DNA of 64,000 nucleotides, taken from assembly GCA_026014745.1 (NCBI GenBank), contig JAOZHS010000002.1:248001-312000 (forward strand). The letters are read 5' to 3'. Every line of letters begins with the position of its first letter. Position 1 is the stretch's first letter. The notes under the pieces were generated by a model that saw nothing but the letters and a program-made list of their open reading frames with translations, was not told where the DNA came from and did no database searches. This DNA comes from Candidatus Bathyarchaeota archaeon. Its GTDB lineage: Archaea; Thermoproteota; Bathyarchaeia; Bathyarchaeales; Bathycorpusculaceae. Made by a program: the position numbers and the translations under genes. This document shows positions 7,763 to 16,705 of the stretch, piece by piece.

Positions 7763-9346
7763 TCATCGTTGAAAGAAGTTAATGAGTTTCTCAACTAAAC
7801 TAACAAACACATTCAAAATGCCCCGCAGGGGCCCAAGCGAATTAACTATATCACGCACACTTTTTACATCAGTTTTGTTGACTGTCCGAGTTAAAACTGC
7901 AACCAAGACAAACAGCACAACAAATGCAACCACACCAATAATTAATTCAAACAACGCTGAAAGATTAAGGAACAAAACCAGCAGATAGGTTAAGATGCCG
8001 GCTATGCCAGATGAAATCGAAATTTTTATTGAAGAAGACCACTCGATACCGACGCCGAAGTGATTTTTGATAAATCGCAAGCTTAGGAACATGCCGGGGA
8101 GGCAAACTATCAGGGTAGTTACAATTAAGCCTATTACGCCGAATTGGGAAATCAAAATGAAGCTCGTTGGGAATCCAAGAATAGCTGTCAGTATGGTTAT
8201 TTTGAGGTTGTATCCTGTATAGCCTTGCCCATTAAGCAGGTTGCCTACACTCAAATATCCTATTGCTGTGTACAAGTATTGGATAGCTAACAACGCCAAA
8301 AACAGGGGCGCAATCACATATTGGGTTTGGAACACCGTATCAATGGCGGGCTGCGCAAGCGCCATAACCATCACTGTGACTGGCACAATGAGTAGAGATG
8401 CATATTTGACGGAGAATTGGAAAACGCCTTTGAGCAGGTCTCGGTCGGTTTCGGGGTTTAGTTTAGAGAAGGCGGGAAGCATCATAGTTGTGACTGGAGA
8501 GGCAAAGAAGGTAATTAAAACAATAAAGTTCAAGGCAACGTTATAGTTTCCGATGACCGCGTTATCGGTAACGTAGATCGCCAGGATGAAAGTGTAAAAA
8601 TAAGTAAGGACTGCGGTCACAATGGTACCGATTGATACGGGCAAACCATATTTTATCATCAGCTTAACGTTGCTAAAGAATGCTATGTTGCGGTGACCTT
8701 GGGGTGGTTTAGGCAGGGATTTATACATTACATAGACAAGCAAAACCCCGATTATGCCCGCAAATAGAGTAGATAGGGTGTAGCCCCAAACTGCACCCGG
8801 GGTGCCAAACCCTAAGAGAACCAAAACAAGAATCAGCACGGTCTTTAATGTTGACTGAACGATTTGCACGATGCTGTTTAGATGCATGCGCTCCAGACCC
8901 GTAAATGCTGCTGCCGCTGTATTCATGAGGGCGCCTGTTAAGACGAAAAAGGATGCAATTTGGATAAGAGGCGTGATTGTTGGACGGCTAAAGGCTACTG
9001 CTAAAAAGTCAGATAACCCAAAAGACACCAATGTTAGAACCACGCCTACAAGAGCTTCGAAGAGCAGCCCCGAGAAGAGGATGCTGCGTATTTTTGCTAC
9101 ATCCCCTTCGCTATTGTACTGTGCGGAGTACTTTATCATGCCTGTTGTGATGCCTAAATCGCGGATAGTCGCGATTAGGTTGGGGGCGGTTAGGGCGATT
9201 CCGTATAAGCCGTAGTTATCGGCGCCTAAAATCCGTGCGATAAATATGGTGCCGACAGCTGAGATTATGGTGGATAAAATCAGGCCCCACATAACGTGGA
9301 AGCCGCCTTTCGTGCTTACCCGCGCCATCTCTGTTGCTTTGGTCAT
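7763..9346 (-). CDS. polysaccharide flippase, Wzx/MATE-like
   Basis: A 527-residue integral membrane protein with about 14 hydrophobic segments, of the polysaccharide-biosynthesis (Wzx-like) branch of the MOP superfamily. It has the characteristic beginning: a glycine-rich first helix followed by ARILGADNYGLYGIALTAP near residues 38-56. It would move a lipid-linked oligosaccharide across the cell membrane. It lies upstream of the dTDP-rhamnose genes on the same strand, separated by 410 bases. A role in exporting a rhamnose-containing surface glycan or protein glycan precursor is a reasonable inference. The glycan itself is not identifiable. Confidence 0.85.
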   Translation of the reverse strand: MTKATEMARVSTKGGFHVMWGLILSTIISAVGTIFIARILGADNYGLYGIALTAPNLIATIRDLGITTGMIKYSAQYNSEGDVAKIRSILFSGLLFEALVGVVLTLVSFGLSDFLAVAFSRPTITPLIQIASFFVLTGALMNTAAAAFTGLERMHLNSIVQIVQSTLKTVLILVLVLLGFGTPGAVWGYTLSTLFAGIIGVLLVYVMYKSLPKPPQGHRNIAFFSNVKLMIKYGLPVSIGTIVTAVLTYFYTFILAIYVTDNAVIGNYNVALNFIVLITFFASPVTTMMLPAFSKLNPETDRDLLKGVFQFSVKYASLLIVPVTVMVMALAQPAIDTVFQTQYVIAPLFLALLAIQYLYTAIGYLSVGNLLNGQGYTGYNLKITILTAILGFPTSFILISQFGVIGLIVTTLIVCLPGMFLSLRFIKNHFGVGIEWSSSIKISISSGIAGILTYLLVLFLNLSALFELIIGVVAFVVLFVLVAVLTRTVNKTDVKSVRDIVNSLGPLRGILNVFVSLVEKLINFFQR

Positions 9347-9489
9347 ACCCCTCTCTCAGCACCCTTAAACTATGTTGTGTTAGTGACGTGGTGTTTATCA
9401 TTTTTGGTATTTCAAGAAACCAGAAAAGACGCCCTTACGCGGATGTTGCAAGCTTTTTATCTGTGCACTGCGACCTTTGATTGACGCGT

Positions 9490-9975
9490 ATGCCCTCAGA
9501 CATCGAAAAGCAACTCAAAGAATGGTTTGCCGACTTTAGAAAAGTCGTGGTGGCAGGCATAGGGAACCCAATACGCTCAGACGATTATGTAGGCATAAAA
9601 ATCGTAAAAAACCTAAAAGGAAAAGTGCCGCCTAACGTTTACCTGCTAGAATGCGAAACAGTCCCAGAAAGCTACATCTACGACATAGAAAAATTCAACC
9701 CCACCCACATCCTACTCATCGACGCAGCAATTTTAGGCTTAAACCCAGGAGACGTCCGCTTAGTAAAAACCGAAGAATTACACCCATCCTCGGCGATTTC
9801 ATCCCACATGTTGCCGCTAAGGATTTTCTGTGACTACCTCAAAGCATCAACGGAGGCAAAAATCGGTCTGCTACTGGTCGAGCCTAAAAGCATGGAGTTT
9901 GGGGAAGGATTAAGCTGTGAAGTTGAAGCTTCAGCGCAGAGGCTAACGCAGATTCTTCGGGGCTTTCTTAAATGA
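9490..9975 (+). CDS. hydrogenase maturation protease (HycI/HyaD-like)
   Basis: Endopeptidase family M52, which clips the C-terminus of [NiFe]-hydrogenase large subunits after nickel insertion. The key motif GIGNPIRSDDYVGIK holds the first metal-binding acid, LIDAA carries the second acid, and a histidine follows in ISSHMLP, as in the family. The length of about 161 residues is normal. I use the ATG at 9490; a TTG at 9481 in the same frame is also possible. No hydrogenase subunit gene lies in the window, so its substrate must be encoded elsewhere. Related M52 proteases also process other proteins. Confidence 0.82.
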   Translation: MPSDIEKQLKEWFADFRKVVVAGIGNPIRSDDYVGIKIVKNLKGKVPPNVYLLECETVPESYIYDIEKFNPTHILLIDAAILGLNPGDVRLVKTEELHPSSAISSHMLPLRIFCDYLKASTEAKIGLLLVEPKSMEFGEGLSCEVEASAQRLTQILRGFLK

Positions 9976-9976
9976 G

Positions 9977-10447
9977 TTACCTTTTTCGTTTAAAGACGTA
10001 GTCAATAGTCAGATTGGTTTGACCGAATTGCTTGTTTTCTTCTTTGACTTCAAAGTGGTCTTTGCTGACCCATTTTAGGGTGACGTGTTCTTCGAGTTCT
10101 TGATCTTCAAAGGTGCCTCTCCAAAACAGCTTGAGGGTTTGGTCATCTACCCAGGTTCCTACATGGTCATGAACTATCCCCTCGGATGTGATGCGGAACA
10201 TATGCACTTCGCCGTTGTCGGGGTTTAGGCTCCAAAAGTCATTTTGGTAGTAGTCCTCGTAGCCTTCAACCTCTATGTTCATTTCTGAGTTTATTCCATC
10301 TTCGCCTACTGCAAGCGCCGTCATTTCTCCGCAGCCTGAAACGATTTTGCCATTAGAGGACTTCATTGCGATGCCCACTGCCCATTCGCCTATAAGCTGT
10401 TTTAGCAACTCCGATTGTTTGGAGTTACGGGTGCTTTGCTGTGTCAT
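9977..10447 (-). CDS. lipocalin-like DUF1579-type protein
   Basis: A 156-residue soluble protein rich in beta strands. It starts with a helical segment (LLKQLIGEWAVG) followed by alternating strands with WSLNPDNGEVHMF and WVDDQTLKLFWRG, the pattern of DUF1579/THAP4-type beta barrels that often bind small hydrophobic ligands or heme. No cysteine or signal peptide suggests export. The gene converges on the hydrogenase protease gene with a one-base gap. The family assignment is tentative and the ligand is unknown. Confidence 0.6.
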   Translation of the reverse strand: MTQQSTRNSKQSELLKQLIGEWAVGIAMKSSNGKIVSGCGEMTALAVGEDGINSEMNIEVEGYEDYYQNDFWSLNPDNGEVHMFRITSEGIVHDHVGTWVDDQTLKLFWRGTFEDQELEEHVTLKWVSKDHFEVKEENKQFGQTNLTIDYVFKRKR

Positions 10448-10579
10448 GGTTTAACCTCTAAATCAAGCTTCACAGCTTCGAGGACAGTTATAAACAAATG
10501 TGGTAACCAACACACAACCACTTGCCATGCAGGGTATGTTAATTAGCAAGTGTAACCCTAGCATTAACTGTGAAGAGCA

Positions 10580-11059
10580 ATGGCTGGCAAAGCAATAATT
10601 ATTATGGGTTCAGAGAGGGATTTGGATTTCTCCCGAGAAATCGCTAAATACCTCAAAATCTTGGGTGTAACCTACGAGTTCCGCATCGCTTCTGCTCACA
10701 AAACCCCCCAGACCGTTTTGGAAGTCATTAAAGAATTTGAAAACGAAAAAGTCATCTACGTTACCGTGGCGGGACGCTCTAACGCATTAAGCGCCTTCGT
10801 CGACGGAAACACTTCCAAACCCGTCATTGCCTGCCCACCCTACAGCGAGAAATTCGGAGGCGCAGACATTTACTCCTCGCTTCGGGTTCCAAGCGGCATC
10901 GGCAGCTTAGTTACCATTGAACCAGAAGGTGCAGCGATTGCTGTTGCAAAAATCTTGGGTCTAGAAGAGTCGCAGATTGCAGCCAACGTGAAGGCTTATC
11001 AAGAGGACAAAAAGAAGGAACTTGATAAGGCTAACGAGTCGGCAAAAAAACTCAAATAA
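10580..11059 (+). CDS. purE: PurE, class II-like AIR carboxylase
   Basis: Purine synthesis enzyme acting on aminoimidazole ribonucleotide. The 159-residue protein has IIMGSERDLDF near residue 7, SAHKTP near 38 and VAGRSNALSAFVDGNT near 64-79. The region after it (IACPPYSEKFGGADIYSSLRVPSGIG) resembles the animal PAICS and class II PurE pattern, with SSLR and PSGIG, more than the bacterial class I mutase. This suggests direct CO2-dependent carboxylation without PurK (inference). It stands apart from the purC-purP cluster at 30-33 kb. A T-rich stretch follows the stop codon. Confidence 0.85.
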   Translation: MAGKAIIIMGSERDLDFSREIAKYLKILGVTYEFRIASAHKTPQTVLEVIKEFENEKVIYVTVAGRSNALSAFVDGNTSKPVIACPPYSEKFGGADIYSSLRVPSGIGSLVTIEPEGAAIAVAKILGLEESQIAANVKAYQEDKKKELDKANESAKKLK

Positions 11060-11072
11060 TTTTTCCTTTTTT
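11060..11072 (+). terminator. T-rich terminator after purE
   Basis: A run of Ts interrupted by CC directly after the purE stop codon, without a preceding hairpin. This matches the usual archaeal oligo-T termination signal. It separates purE from the convergent aor module. Confidence 0.5.
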
Positions 11073-11133
11073 GTGTAAAGTATAGAAATTTTAAATTTTA
11101 AAAAGAAGAAAAATTAAGAGGGCAAAAAGGCCC

Positions 11134-11634
11134 TTATGGTTTGTCTTGTTTCTCTTGGAAGAGCTTCTTGATTGCGCTGATACGAGCCTTCTGCGCCAAC
11201 ACATCACTGGTAACCACAGTCAAAGCTTCTTCAGGACACCACTTAACACATTGGGGACCGTCGGCTTTGTCTTTGCAGAGGTCGCAGACGTATACCCGTT
11301 TGGTTTCGGGGTGTAGCATCATAGCGCCGTAGTCGCAGGCTTCAATGCACCAGCCGCAGCCGTTGCATTTGTCTTTGTCTAAGACGATGTTGCCTGTGTC
11401 GTTTGCTTGAGAGAGGGCGTCACGTGGGCAGGCGGCGACGCATGCTGGTTCTTCGCAGAGTCTGCAGGTGACTGCCATGTTGGCTACTTGGCTGACTCGG
11501 ACGACGCGTATGCGGGATTTCATGGGGTTGAAGCATTTTTCTTTGTTGAAGCTGCAGGCGTATTCGCAGACTTGGCAGCCAACGCATTTTTCGGGGTCAG
11601 CGGAAATGAATTTTCTTTGGTGAACTTTGACCAT
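11134..11634 (-). CDS. four-cluster 4Fe-4S ferredoxin subunit of AOR module 1
   Basis: A 166-residue polyferredoxin. Sixteen cysteines fall into four groups: CVGCQVCEYAC at 17-27, CRLCEEPACVAAC at 57-69, CNGCGWCIEAC at 90-100 and CDLCKDKADGPQCVKWC at 117-133. These predict four [4Fe-4S] clusters, as in AorA of bacterial tungsten aldehyde oxidoreductases and the HycB/DmsB family. It follows the AOR catalytic gene by two bases on the same strand, so it is its likely electron-transfer partner in the cytoplasm. The last 93 coding bases are identical to those in the second module's ferredoxin. Confidence 0.88.
   Translation of the reverse strand: MVKVHQRKFISADPEKCVGCQVCEYACSFNKEKCFNPMKSRIRVVRVSQVANMAVTCRLCEEPACVAACPRDALSQANDTGNIVLDKDKCNGCGWCIEACDYGAMMLHPETKRVYVCDLCKDKADGPQCVKWCPEEALTVVTSDVLAQKARISAIKKLFQEKQDKP
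11155..11247 (-). repeat. 93-bp segment identical in ferredoxin genes 1 and 2 (copy 1)
   Basis: This stretch is base-for-base the same as 13712-13804. It encodes the C-terminal region starting around VKWCPEEALTVV in both ferredoxins. Flanking coding sequence differs at many positions. Confidence 0.9.
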
Positions 11635-11636
11635 TT

Positions 11637-13493
11637 TTAATCCTCCTTGCCTTTCACTATGCTGGAATACTCTTCGAGTCCAAGCGCTTGCAGCTTTTCT
11701 TTACTGGGGATACCTTGCTTAGACCAGCCTCGGGCTTGATAGTAGTCATCCAATAAGAGGTTAAGTTCATCTTTGGTTACTACTGCACCTTTTACGGGTC
11801 CATCATCAGGGACTGGTAGATTCATAACTTTCCAAGGTAACGTGTCGTCTTTTCGGGTCAAGCCCTCGCGGAGGTTGATGAGTTTGGCTAAGTTGATTAT
11901 ACGTTCACCTACAAGGCTAAGTGCCTCTGCAGAAACATCGGCTCCAGTGACTAAATTATAGAGTTTAGCCATGTCCGCGACTTCTTTGTAGAGGGTACCC
12001 TTTGAGTTCTTGCAAATAATAAAAGAGTCAATTAAAGCAAAGATGTCTTCGCCGTCTTTGACGATTTTTCCGCGTCCTGCTTCCGCCTTCAAACGGTCAA
12101 CTTTTCCTTTCAAGTCAACGGTGTAGGCGCCGCTTCGGTTTTGATCTGCGCCACGGAAGGAGACCGCCGCGGCTAATGCTGCAGTTTTAAGGCAACGTAA
12201 ATCAAAGCCAGAGGCTTCTAAACCTTTAATGTGTTGGGCAAGCGGAACGAAATCTTTACCCATTTTTTCGGATGCTGCTTTAACGCCGTCTGCTAAAAGT
12301 TCACCGACGCCTTCGCGTTTGCCGATTTTCTCGACCAGTTGAACAACTGCTTCTGCGTTGCCGAAGTGGGCATCGATACCGCCGAGGTCATCGTGGTTTA
12401 TTAGACCTTTTTCGTGGACTTCCATAAGGAAGCTTATGGCAACGCCAGTGCTGGTTGCGTCTAAGCCGTAGAAGTTGCAGAGTTCGGCGGCTTTAATGAT
12501 TGCGTCAAGCCTGTCTACACCACAATTGGGACCAAGCGCCCAGAGGTTGTCATATTCCATACGTGCTAAGGTGCCTTTGTAGGGTCCTTCACGAACGGTT
12601 GCTTCGTGCTCACATCGCATGGCACAGGAGTTACAGCCGATGACCTTTGCGATGTAGCGTTCGTTTAGTAATTGGCCGCTGACTTTGTCTGCGTCTTCGA
12701 AATGAGCGTTAGTGAAGTTACGTGTGGGCATGCAGTAGAGTTCATTTTGTATCATAACGTTCTCGCTTGAGCCAAGAGTGCGGTACTTCTGTGCTGCGGG
12801 ACCCTTCATACGTTCATGGAATTCTCGAACCATGTCGAGGAATTCTTCAGGTTTTGCAACGAACACGTCGCTGGTTCCCCGCACAGCAATAGCTTTGAGG
12901 TTTTTGCTGCCCATAACAGCGCCTAAACCGGTTCGTCCGGCAGCGCGGGTTTTTTCGTTAATGATATTGGCGATTTTGGATTGCAGCTCACCTGCTAAAC
13001 CGATGGATGCTACACGGATGTAGTAGTCGCCAAGTTCTGTTTTTAGGGCATCCTCGGTTTCACCTGGAGATTTACCCCAAACATGTGATGCATCATAGAG
13101 CTGAACTGAGTCATCATCAATCCAGAGGTAAGAGGGCTTCTCAGCTTTGCCAGTTAAAATTATTGCGTCGTAGCCTGCGCGTTTGAGTTCAGTGCCGAAG
13201 GTGCCGTGGCTTACAGCTTCGCCTAAGGCGTTTGTTTCGGGTGATTTGGATATGAATGCATGTCCGTTTCCGCCTGTGGGGAACATGGTGCCTGCGATTG
13301 GTCCAACTGCTAAAACAAGCGGGTTTTCGGCGCTAAGGGGGTCTACGCCGGCTTTTGAGTTGTCTAGCCAAAGTTTCATGCCTAAACCGATTCCGCCGAT
13401 GAACTTCTTTGCGACGTCTTCACTTAGTTTTTCGGTTCGGGTTTTCCCCGTAGCTAAATCAACGTGGAGGATTTTTCCTGAGTAACCTAGCAA
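11637..13493 (-). CDS. aor: tungsten aldehyde ferredoxin oxidoreductase, module 1
   Basis: Oxidises aldehydes to carboxylic acids using a bis-pyranopterin tungsten cofactor and one [4Fe-4S] cluster. The 618 residues include cluster ligands C287, C290, C294 and C494, which fall at almost the same numbers as in Pyrococcus furiosus AOR (288/291/295/494). A glutamate in RMEYDNLW falls at 313, equivalent to the known active-site Glu313 if numbering transfers. Start is TTG at 13493 with a GAAAGG ribosome site before it, beginning MLGYSGK like the other two copies. It is followed by its four-cluster ferredoxin. The substrate aldehyde is unknown. Confidence 0.92.
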   Translation of the reverse strand: MLGYSGKILHVDLATGKTRTEKLSEDVAKKFIGGIGLGMKLWLDNSKAGVDPLSAENPLVLAVGPIAGTMFPTGGNGHAFISKSPETNALGEAVSHGTFGTELKRAGYDAIILTGKAEKPSYLWIDDDSVQLYDASHVWGKSPGETEDALKTELGDYYIRVASIGLAGELQSKIANIINEKTRAAGRTGLGAVMGSKNLKAIAVRGTSDVFVAKPEEFLDMVREFHERMKGPAAQKYRTLGSSENVMIQNELYCMPTRNFTNAHFEDADKVSGQLLNERYIAKVIGCNSCAMRCEHEATVREGPYKGTLARMEYDNLWALGPNCGVDRLDAIIKAAELCNFYGLDATSTGVAISFLMEVHEKGLINHDDLGGIDAHFGNAEAVVQLVEKIGKREGVGELLADGVKAASEKMGKDFVPLAQHIKGLEASGFDLRCLKTAALAAAVSFRGADQNRSGAYTVDLKGKVDRLKAEAGRGKIVKDGEDIFALIDSFIICKNSKGTLYKEVADMAKLYNLVTGADVSAEALSLVGERIINLAKLINLREGLTRKDDTLPWKVMNLPVPDDGPVKGAVVTKDELNLLLDDYYQARGWSKQGIPSKEKLQALGLEEYSSIVKGKED

Positions 13494-13540
13494 ACCTTTC
13501 TTCTCTCCGAGAGTTTAGAATATTTAGTGAAGGTGAAAAG

Positions 13541-13562
13541 TATATTAAGCTAATGGGTTCTT
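13541..13562 (-). promoter_or_regulatory. shared aor promoter element, copy 1
   Basis: Read on the coding strand this is AAGAACCCATTAGCTTAATA followed by TA, ending about 48 bases before the aor1 start codon. The TTAATATA part is a TATA box placed for a leader of about 20 bases. The adjoining CCCATTA is conserved in all three aor promoters and may be an operator or BRE-like element. Copies 1 and 2 are identical over 22 bases. Confidence 0.7.
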
Positions 13563-13690
13563 CGCGGTGAAATGCACGTTTTTATGTTCCTTTGGGCTCT
13601 GGCAGGGTATCAACTGCAAATATAGACAGCGCTATACCCAAAACCAAAAAAAGCGCCCGAAGGAAAGCTCACCTAAGAAAAGACAGGGGT

Positions 13691-14191
13691 TTATTTTTCG
13701 GCTTCCCGGGTTTGGAAGAGCTTCTTGATTGCGCTGATACGAGCCTTCTGCGCCAACACATCACTGGTAACCACAGTCAAAGCTTCTTCAGGACACCACT
13801 TAACGCACTGAGGACCATCAGAGCGGAATTTACAGAGGTCACAGACGTAGACTGTTTTGGTTTCGGGATGCATCATCATAGCGCCATAACTGCAGGCTTC
13901 CATACACCAGCCGCAACCGTTGCATTGGTCTTTGTCAATAATGATGTTGCCGTTAATGGGTGACTGTGAAAGGGCATCTCTTGGGCAGGCGGCGACGCAG
14001 GCGGGGTCTTGGCATAGACGGCAGGTAACAGCGATGTTTCGGACTTGATTATCCCGAACGACGCGGATACGTGATTTGACTGCGTTGAAAACTTTTTCTT
14101 TGGCAAATGAGCATGCGTATTCGCAGATTTGGCAACCGACGCATTTGTCAGGGTCAGCGGAAATGAATTTTCTTTCGTGCAGATTAACCAT
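13691..14191 (-). CDS. four-cluster 4Fe-4S ferredoxin subunit of AOR module 2
   Basis: A close paralog of the module 1 ferredoxin, also 166 residues with four groups of four cysteines (CVGCQICEYAC, CRLCQDPACVAAC, CNGCGWCMEAC and a final C-x2-C-x8-C-x3-C group ending CVKWC). It is expected to carry electrons from the tungsten enzyme to soluble ferredoxin or another partner. It starts five bases after the AOR2 stop. Its last part is identical at DNA level to module 1 over 93 bases, although the rest has diverged. That pattern is what gene conversion or a very recent partial exchange would leave. Confidence 0.88.
   Translation of the reverse strand: MVNLHERKFISADPDKCVGCQICEYACSFAKEKVFNAVKSRIRVVRDNQVRNIAVTCRLCQDPACVAACPRDALSQSPINGNIIIDKDQCNGCGWCMEACSYGAMMMHPETKTVYVCDLCKFRSDGPQCVKWCPEEALTVVTSDVLAQKARISAIKKLFQTREAEK
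13712..13804 (-). repeat. 93-bp segment identical in ferredoxin genes 1 and 2 (copy 2)
   Basis: Identical to 11155-11247, in the same reading frame and position within the gene. Identity stops at base 13804/11247, where synonymous differences begin. Confidence 0.9.
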
Positions 14192-14196
14192 TTGTT

Positions 14197-16050
14197 TTAG
14201 TTCCTCCCTTCAACTAAGCTGGTATAGTTTTCAAGACCTAACTCTTTTAGGTGGAATGCTGAGGGTAAGCCCCGTTCGTTCCAGTTGCGGGCGTGATAGT
14301 AATCATCTAAGAGCAACTTGAGTTCAGCGGCAGTAACTACTGCACCTTTTGCGGGACCATCATCTGAGATGGGTTGATTCATAACTTTCCAAGGCAAAGT
14401 GTCGTCTTTGCGGGTTAAACCCTCGCGTGTGTTGATAAGTTTAGCAAGGGTCTGTATCCTTTCGCCTGCAACAGCCATTTCATGAGCTGTAACTTCAAAG
14501 CCTGTAACTACATTGTAGACTTTTGCGATGTCTTCTAAGTCGTTGTAGAATGTGCCTTTAGCGTTCTTGCAGACAATTAATGAATCAATCAAATTGAACA
14601 TGTCTTCAAGGTCTTTAACGAGCTTACCGCGGCCCTTCTCGGCAACCAACCGGTCGACTTTCCCCTGTAAATCCAGATTGCAAGCGCCGCTACGGGAATG
14701 GTCTGCGCCACGGAAGGATACAGCAGCGGCTAAGGCGGCTGTTTTAAGTGACCGTAAGTCATAGCCAGTGGCTTCTAAACCTTTAATGTGCTGGGCTAGT
14801 TGGTCTGATTTTTTGCCGATTTTTTCTGAGGCAACCTTTACGCCATCCGCGAGCAGGTCACCGATGCCTTCACGTTTGCCGATTTGATCGATTAGTTTGA
14901 TTAGGGCATTGGCATTGCCGAAGTGCGGGTCGATTCCTACAATTTCTTCGTGTGAGAGAAGCCCTTTTTCGTGGCAATCCATAAGAAAACCGATGACAGC
15001 GCCTGTGCTCTGTGCATCTAAACCATAGAAGGTGCATTTTTCTGTGGCTTTGATGATGAAGTTTAGTTGGTCTATACCACAGTTGGGACCAAACGCCCAA
15101 AGGTTATCGTATTCCATGCGTGCCATGGTTCCGACGTAATAGCCTTCTCGGATTATAGCTTCATGTTCACAACGCATAGCACAGGAGTTACATGCAATAA
15201 TTTTGGCAATGAAATGTTCGTTTAAAACTTCGCTGCTGATTTTGTCAGCGTTCTCAAAGCGAGACTCGTTATAGTTGCGTGTTGGTAGACAAGTTAGGTT
15301 GTTATTGATTTCAAGGTTCTCGGTGGAACCCAAGGTGCGGTATTTCTGTGCCGCGGGACCCTTCATGCGTTCATGGAATTCTTCCACCAGATTCATGAAT
15401 TCGGTCGGGTTTGCAACTGCAACATCATAGGTGCCGCGGACCGCGATGGCTTTGAGGTTTTTACTACCCATAACAGCACCCAAGCCAGTTCTGCCGGCAG
15501 CGCGGGTTTTGTCGTTAATTATGCTAGCAAGCTTTGACTGCTTCTCGCCTGCCAAACCAATAGCAGCTACTCGGACGTAGTGATCGCCAATTTCCTCTTT
15601 GATAGCGTCTTCGGTTTCGCCCGGAGACCTGCCCCAAAGGGTGCGGGCGTCACGTAGTTGCACATTGTCGTCATCAATCCAGAGGTATACAGGTTTGGGA
15701 GATTGACCTGTTATGATGACGGCGTCGTATCCGGCACGTTTAAATTCTGTACCGAAGGTGCCGTGACTTACGGCTTCGCCGACTCCGTTGGTTACGGGTG
15801 ATTTTGAGATAAAGGCATGTCCGTTTCCGCCTGTTGGAAACATTGTGCCTGAAAGGGGACCTACGGCTAGTACGAGCGGGTTTTCTGGACTCAAGGGGCT
15901 CACGTTTGCCTTAGAGTTCGTTAGCCAAAGGTGCATTCCTAAGCCGATGCCGCCGATGTATTTCTTAGCGACGTCTTCGCTTAGTTTTTCGGTTCGGGTT
16001 TTACCCGTGGCTAAATCGACGAATAGTAGTCTTCCAGCATAACCAAACAA
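14197..16050 (-). CDS. aor: tungsten aldehyde ferredoxin oxidoreductase, module 2
   Basis: A paralog of AOR1 with the same architecture: N-terminal pterin-binding region (TGKTRTEKLSEDVAKKYIGG), the cluster motif CNSCAMRC, the fourth ligand in SLIVCKNAKG and the RMEYDNLW glutamate. The arginine-histidine pair GADHSRSG replaces GADQNRSG of AOR1 near the active site. I choose the TTG at 16050, which aligns with the starts of the other two copies (MFGYAG) and has GGAG upstream. An ATG at 16068 would add six residues. With the TTG start, all three genes sit 42-48 bases from their TATA box. The substrate is unknown. Confidence 0.9.
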   Translation of the reverse strand: MFGYAGRLLFVDLATGKTRTEKLSEDVAKKYIGGIGLGMHLWLTNSKANVSPLSPENPLVLAVGPLSGTMFPTGGNGHAFISKSPVTNGVGEAVSHGTFGTEFKRAGYDAVIITGQSPKPVYLWIDDDNVQLRDARTLWGRSPGETEDAIKEEIGDHYVRVAAIGLAGEKQSKLASIINDKTRAAGRTGLGAVMGSKNLKAIAVRGTYDVAVANPTEFMNLVEEFHERMKGPAAQKYRTLGSTENLEINNNLTCLPTRNYNESRFENADKISSEVLNEHFIAKIIACNSCAMRCEHEAIIREGYYVGTMARMEYDNLWAFGPNCGIDQLNFIIKATEKCTFYGLDAQSTGAVIGFLMDCHEKGLLSHEEIVGIDPHFGNANALIKLIDQIGKREGIGDLLADGVKVASEKIGKKSDQLAQHIKGLEATGYDLRSLKTAALAAAVSFRGADHSRSGACNLDLQGKVDRLVAEKGRGKLVKDLEDMFNLIDSLIVCKNAKGTFYNDLEDIAKVYNVVTGFEVTAHEMAVAGERIQTLAKLINTREGLTRKDDTLPWKVMNQPISDDGPAKGAVVTAAELKLLLDDYYHARNWNERGLPSAFHLKELGLENYTSLVEGRN

Positions 16051-16094
16051 TCGTTTCGTCTCCAACATTTTAAATTCATCAATTGAATGGAGAA

Positions 16095-16116
16095 TATATT
16101 AAGCTAATGGGTTCTT
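16095..16116 (-). promoter_or_regulatory. shared aor promoter element, copy 2
   Basis: The same 22 bases as the module 1 element at 13541-13562, beginning 45 bases upstream of the preferred aor2 TTG start. It holds the TATA box (TTAATATA on the coding strand) and the conserved CCCATTA. The flanking sequence on either side differs from copy 1, so the match is not just part of a long duplication. Confidence 0.7.
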
Positions 16117-16385
16117 TCGCTTGAAATTCATGGCATTCCTTGACGTTGGAGTTGCCAGCTCAGATAGCCGTTCTGAGTTATTTTTTAAACCGAATTTATG
16201 AGAAAAATCTGTTTTTGAAACAAAAAACATTCTAACCTGATTATTCAACTAAACGCAATTGAAAAAAAAGACAGGTTCCAATTCCCCTAAACAACATTGA
16301 ATAAACAATACCCTTCAATATTAAACCTAAAGACTACCAGTATACGCAGCTTTTAAAAGCAAACTGATTAGGTATAAAATACCAT
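16117..16385. other. AT-rich intergenic region between AOR2 and a small membrane protein gene
   Basis: No gene is supported. A perfect 12-base palindrome GCTTTTAAAAGC at about 16350-16361 lies some 30 bases before the ATG at 16386 and could be the TATA region of that gene. Directly before the ATG is GGTATAAAATACC, an inverted repeat that may be an operator. The rest is A-rich without recognisable RNA features. Confidence 0.4.
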
Positions 16386-16697
16386 ATGACCGGCAGAAAA
16401 AAACTATGCATCAACGCCATAGGCTTCACACTATATGTACTCTGCATAGGCATAGCCCTTAGCATAACGATACTGTGGCTAAAAATACTAATAACAGGGT
16501 TAATAGCAGCCGTGACGGCAGGCCACATATATGCACTCTACCGTTACCGACACGCAAACAAACAACAAAAACAAAAAAGGGACGACCAAAAAACTCTATA
16601 CCGCTACTACTATGACCGATGGTACACCCCGGCGGATTCAACAAGAATAGAACACGAGAAAGAAAAACTAAAAAAGTTATCCCGAAAACAAAAATAA
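16386..16697 (+). CDS. small membrane protein between AOR modules
   Basis: A 103-residue protein with two hydrophobic segments (about residues 10-30 and 33-52) and a long, highly basic and aromatic tail (YRYYYDRWYTP, then lysine-rich to the end). No family is recognised. It lies between AOR module 2 and module 3 on the opposite strand and stops eight bases before the module 3 ferredoxin stop. Codon use and membrane layout make it plausible. A link to aldehyde metabolism is not supported beyond position. Confidence 0.5.
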   Translation: MTGRKKLCINAIGFTLYVLCIGIALSITILWLKILITGLIAAVTAGHIYALYRYRHANKQQKQKRDDQKTLYRYYYDRWYTPADSTRIEHEKEKLKKLSRKQK

Positions 16698-16705
16698 AAA
16701 AAGAA

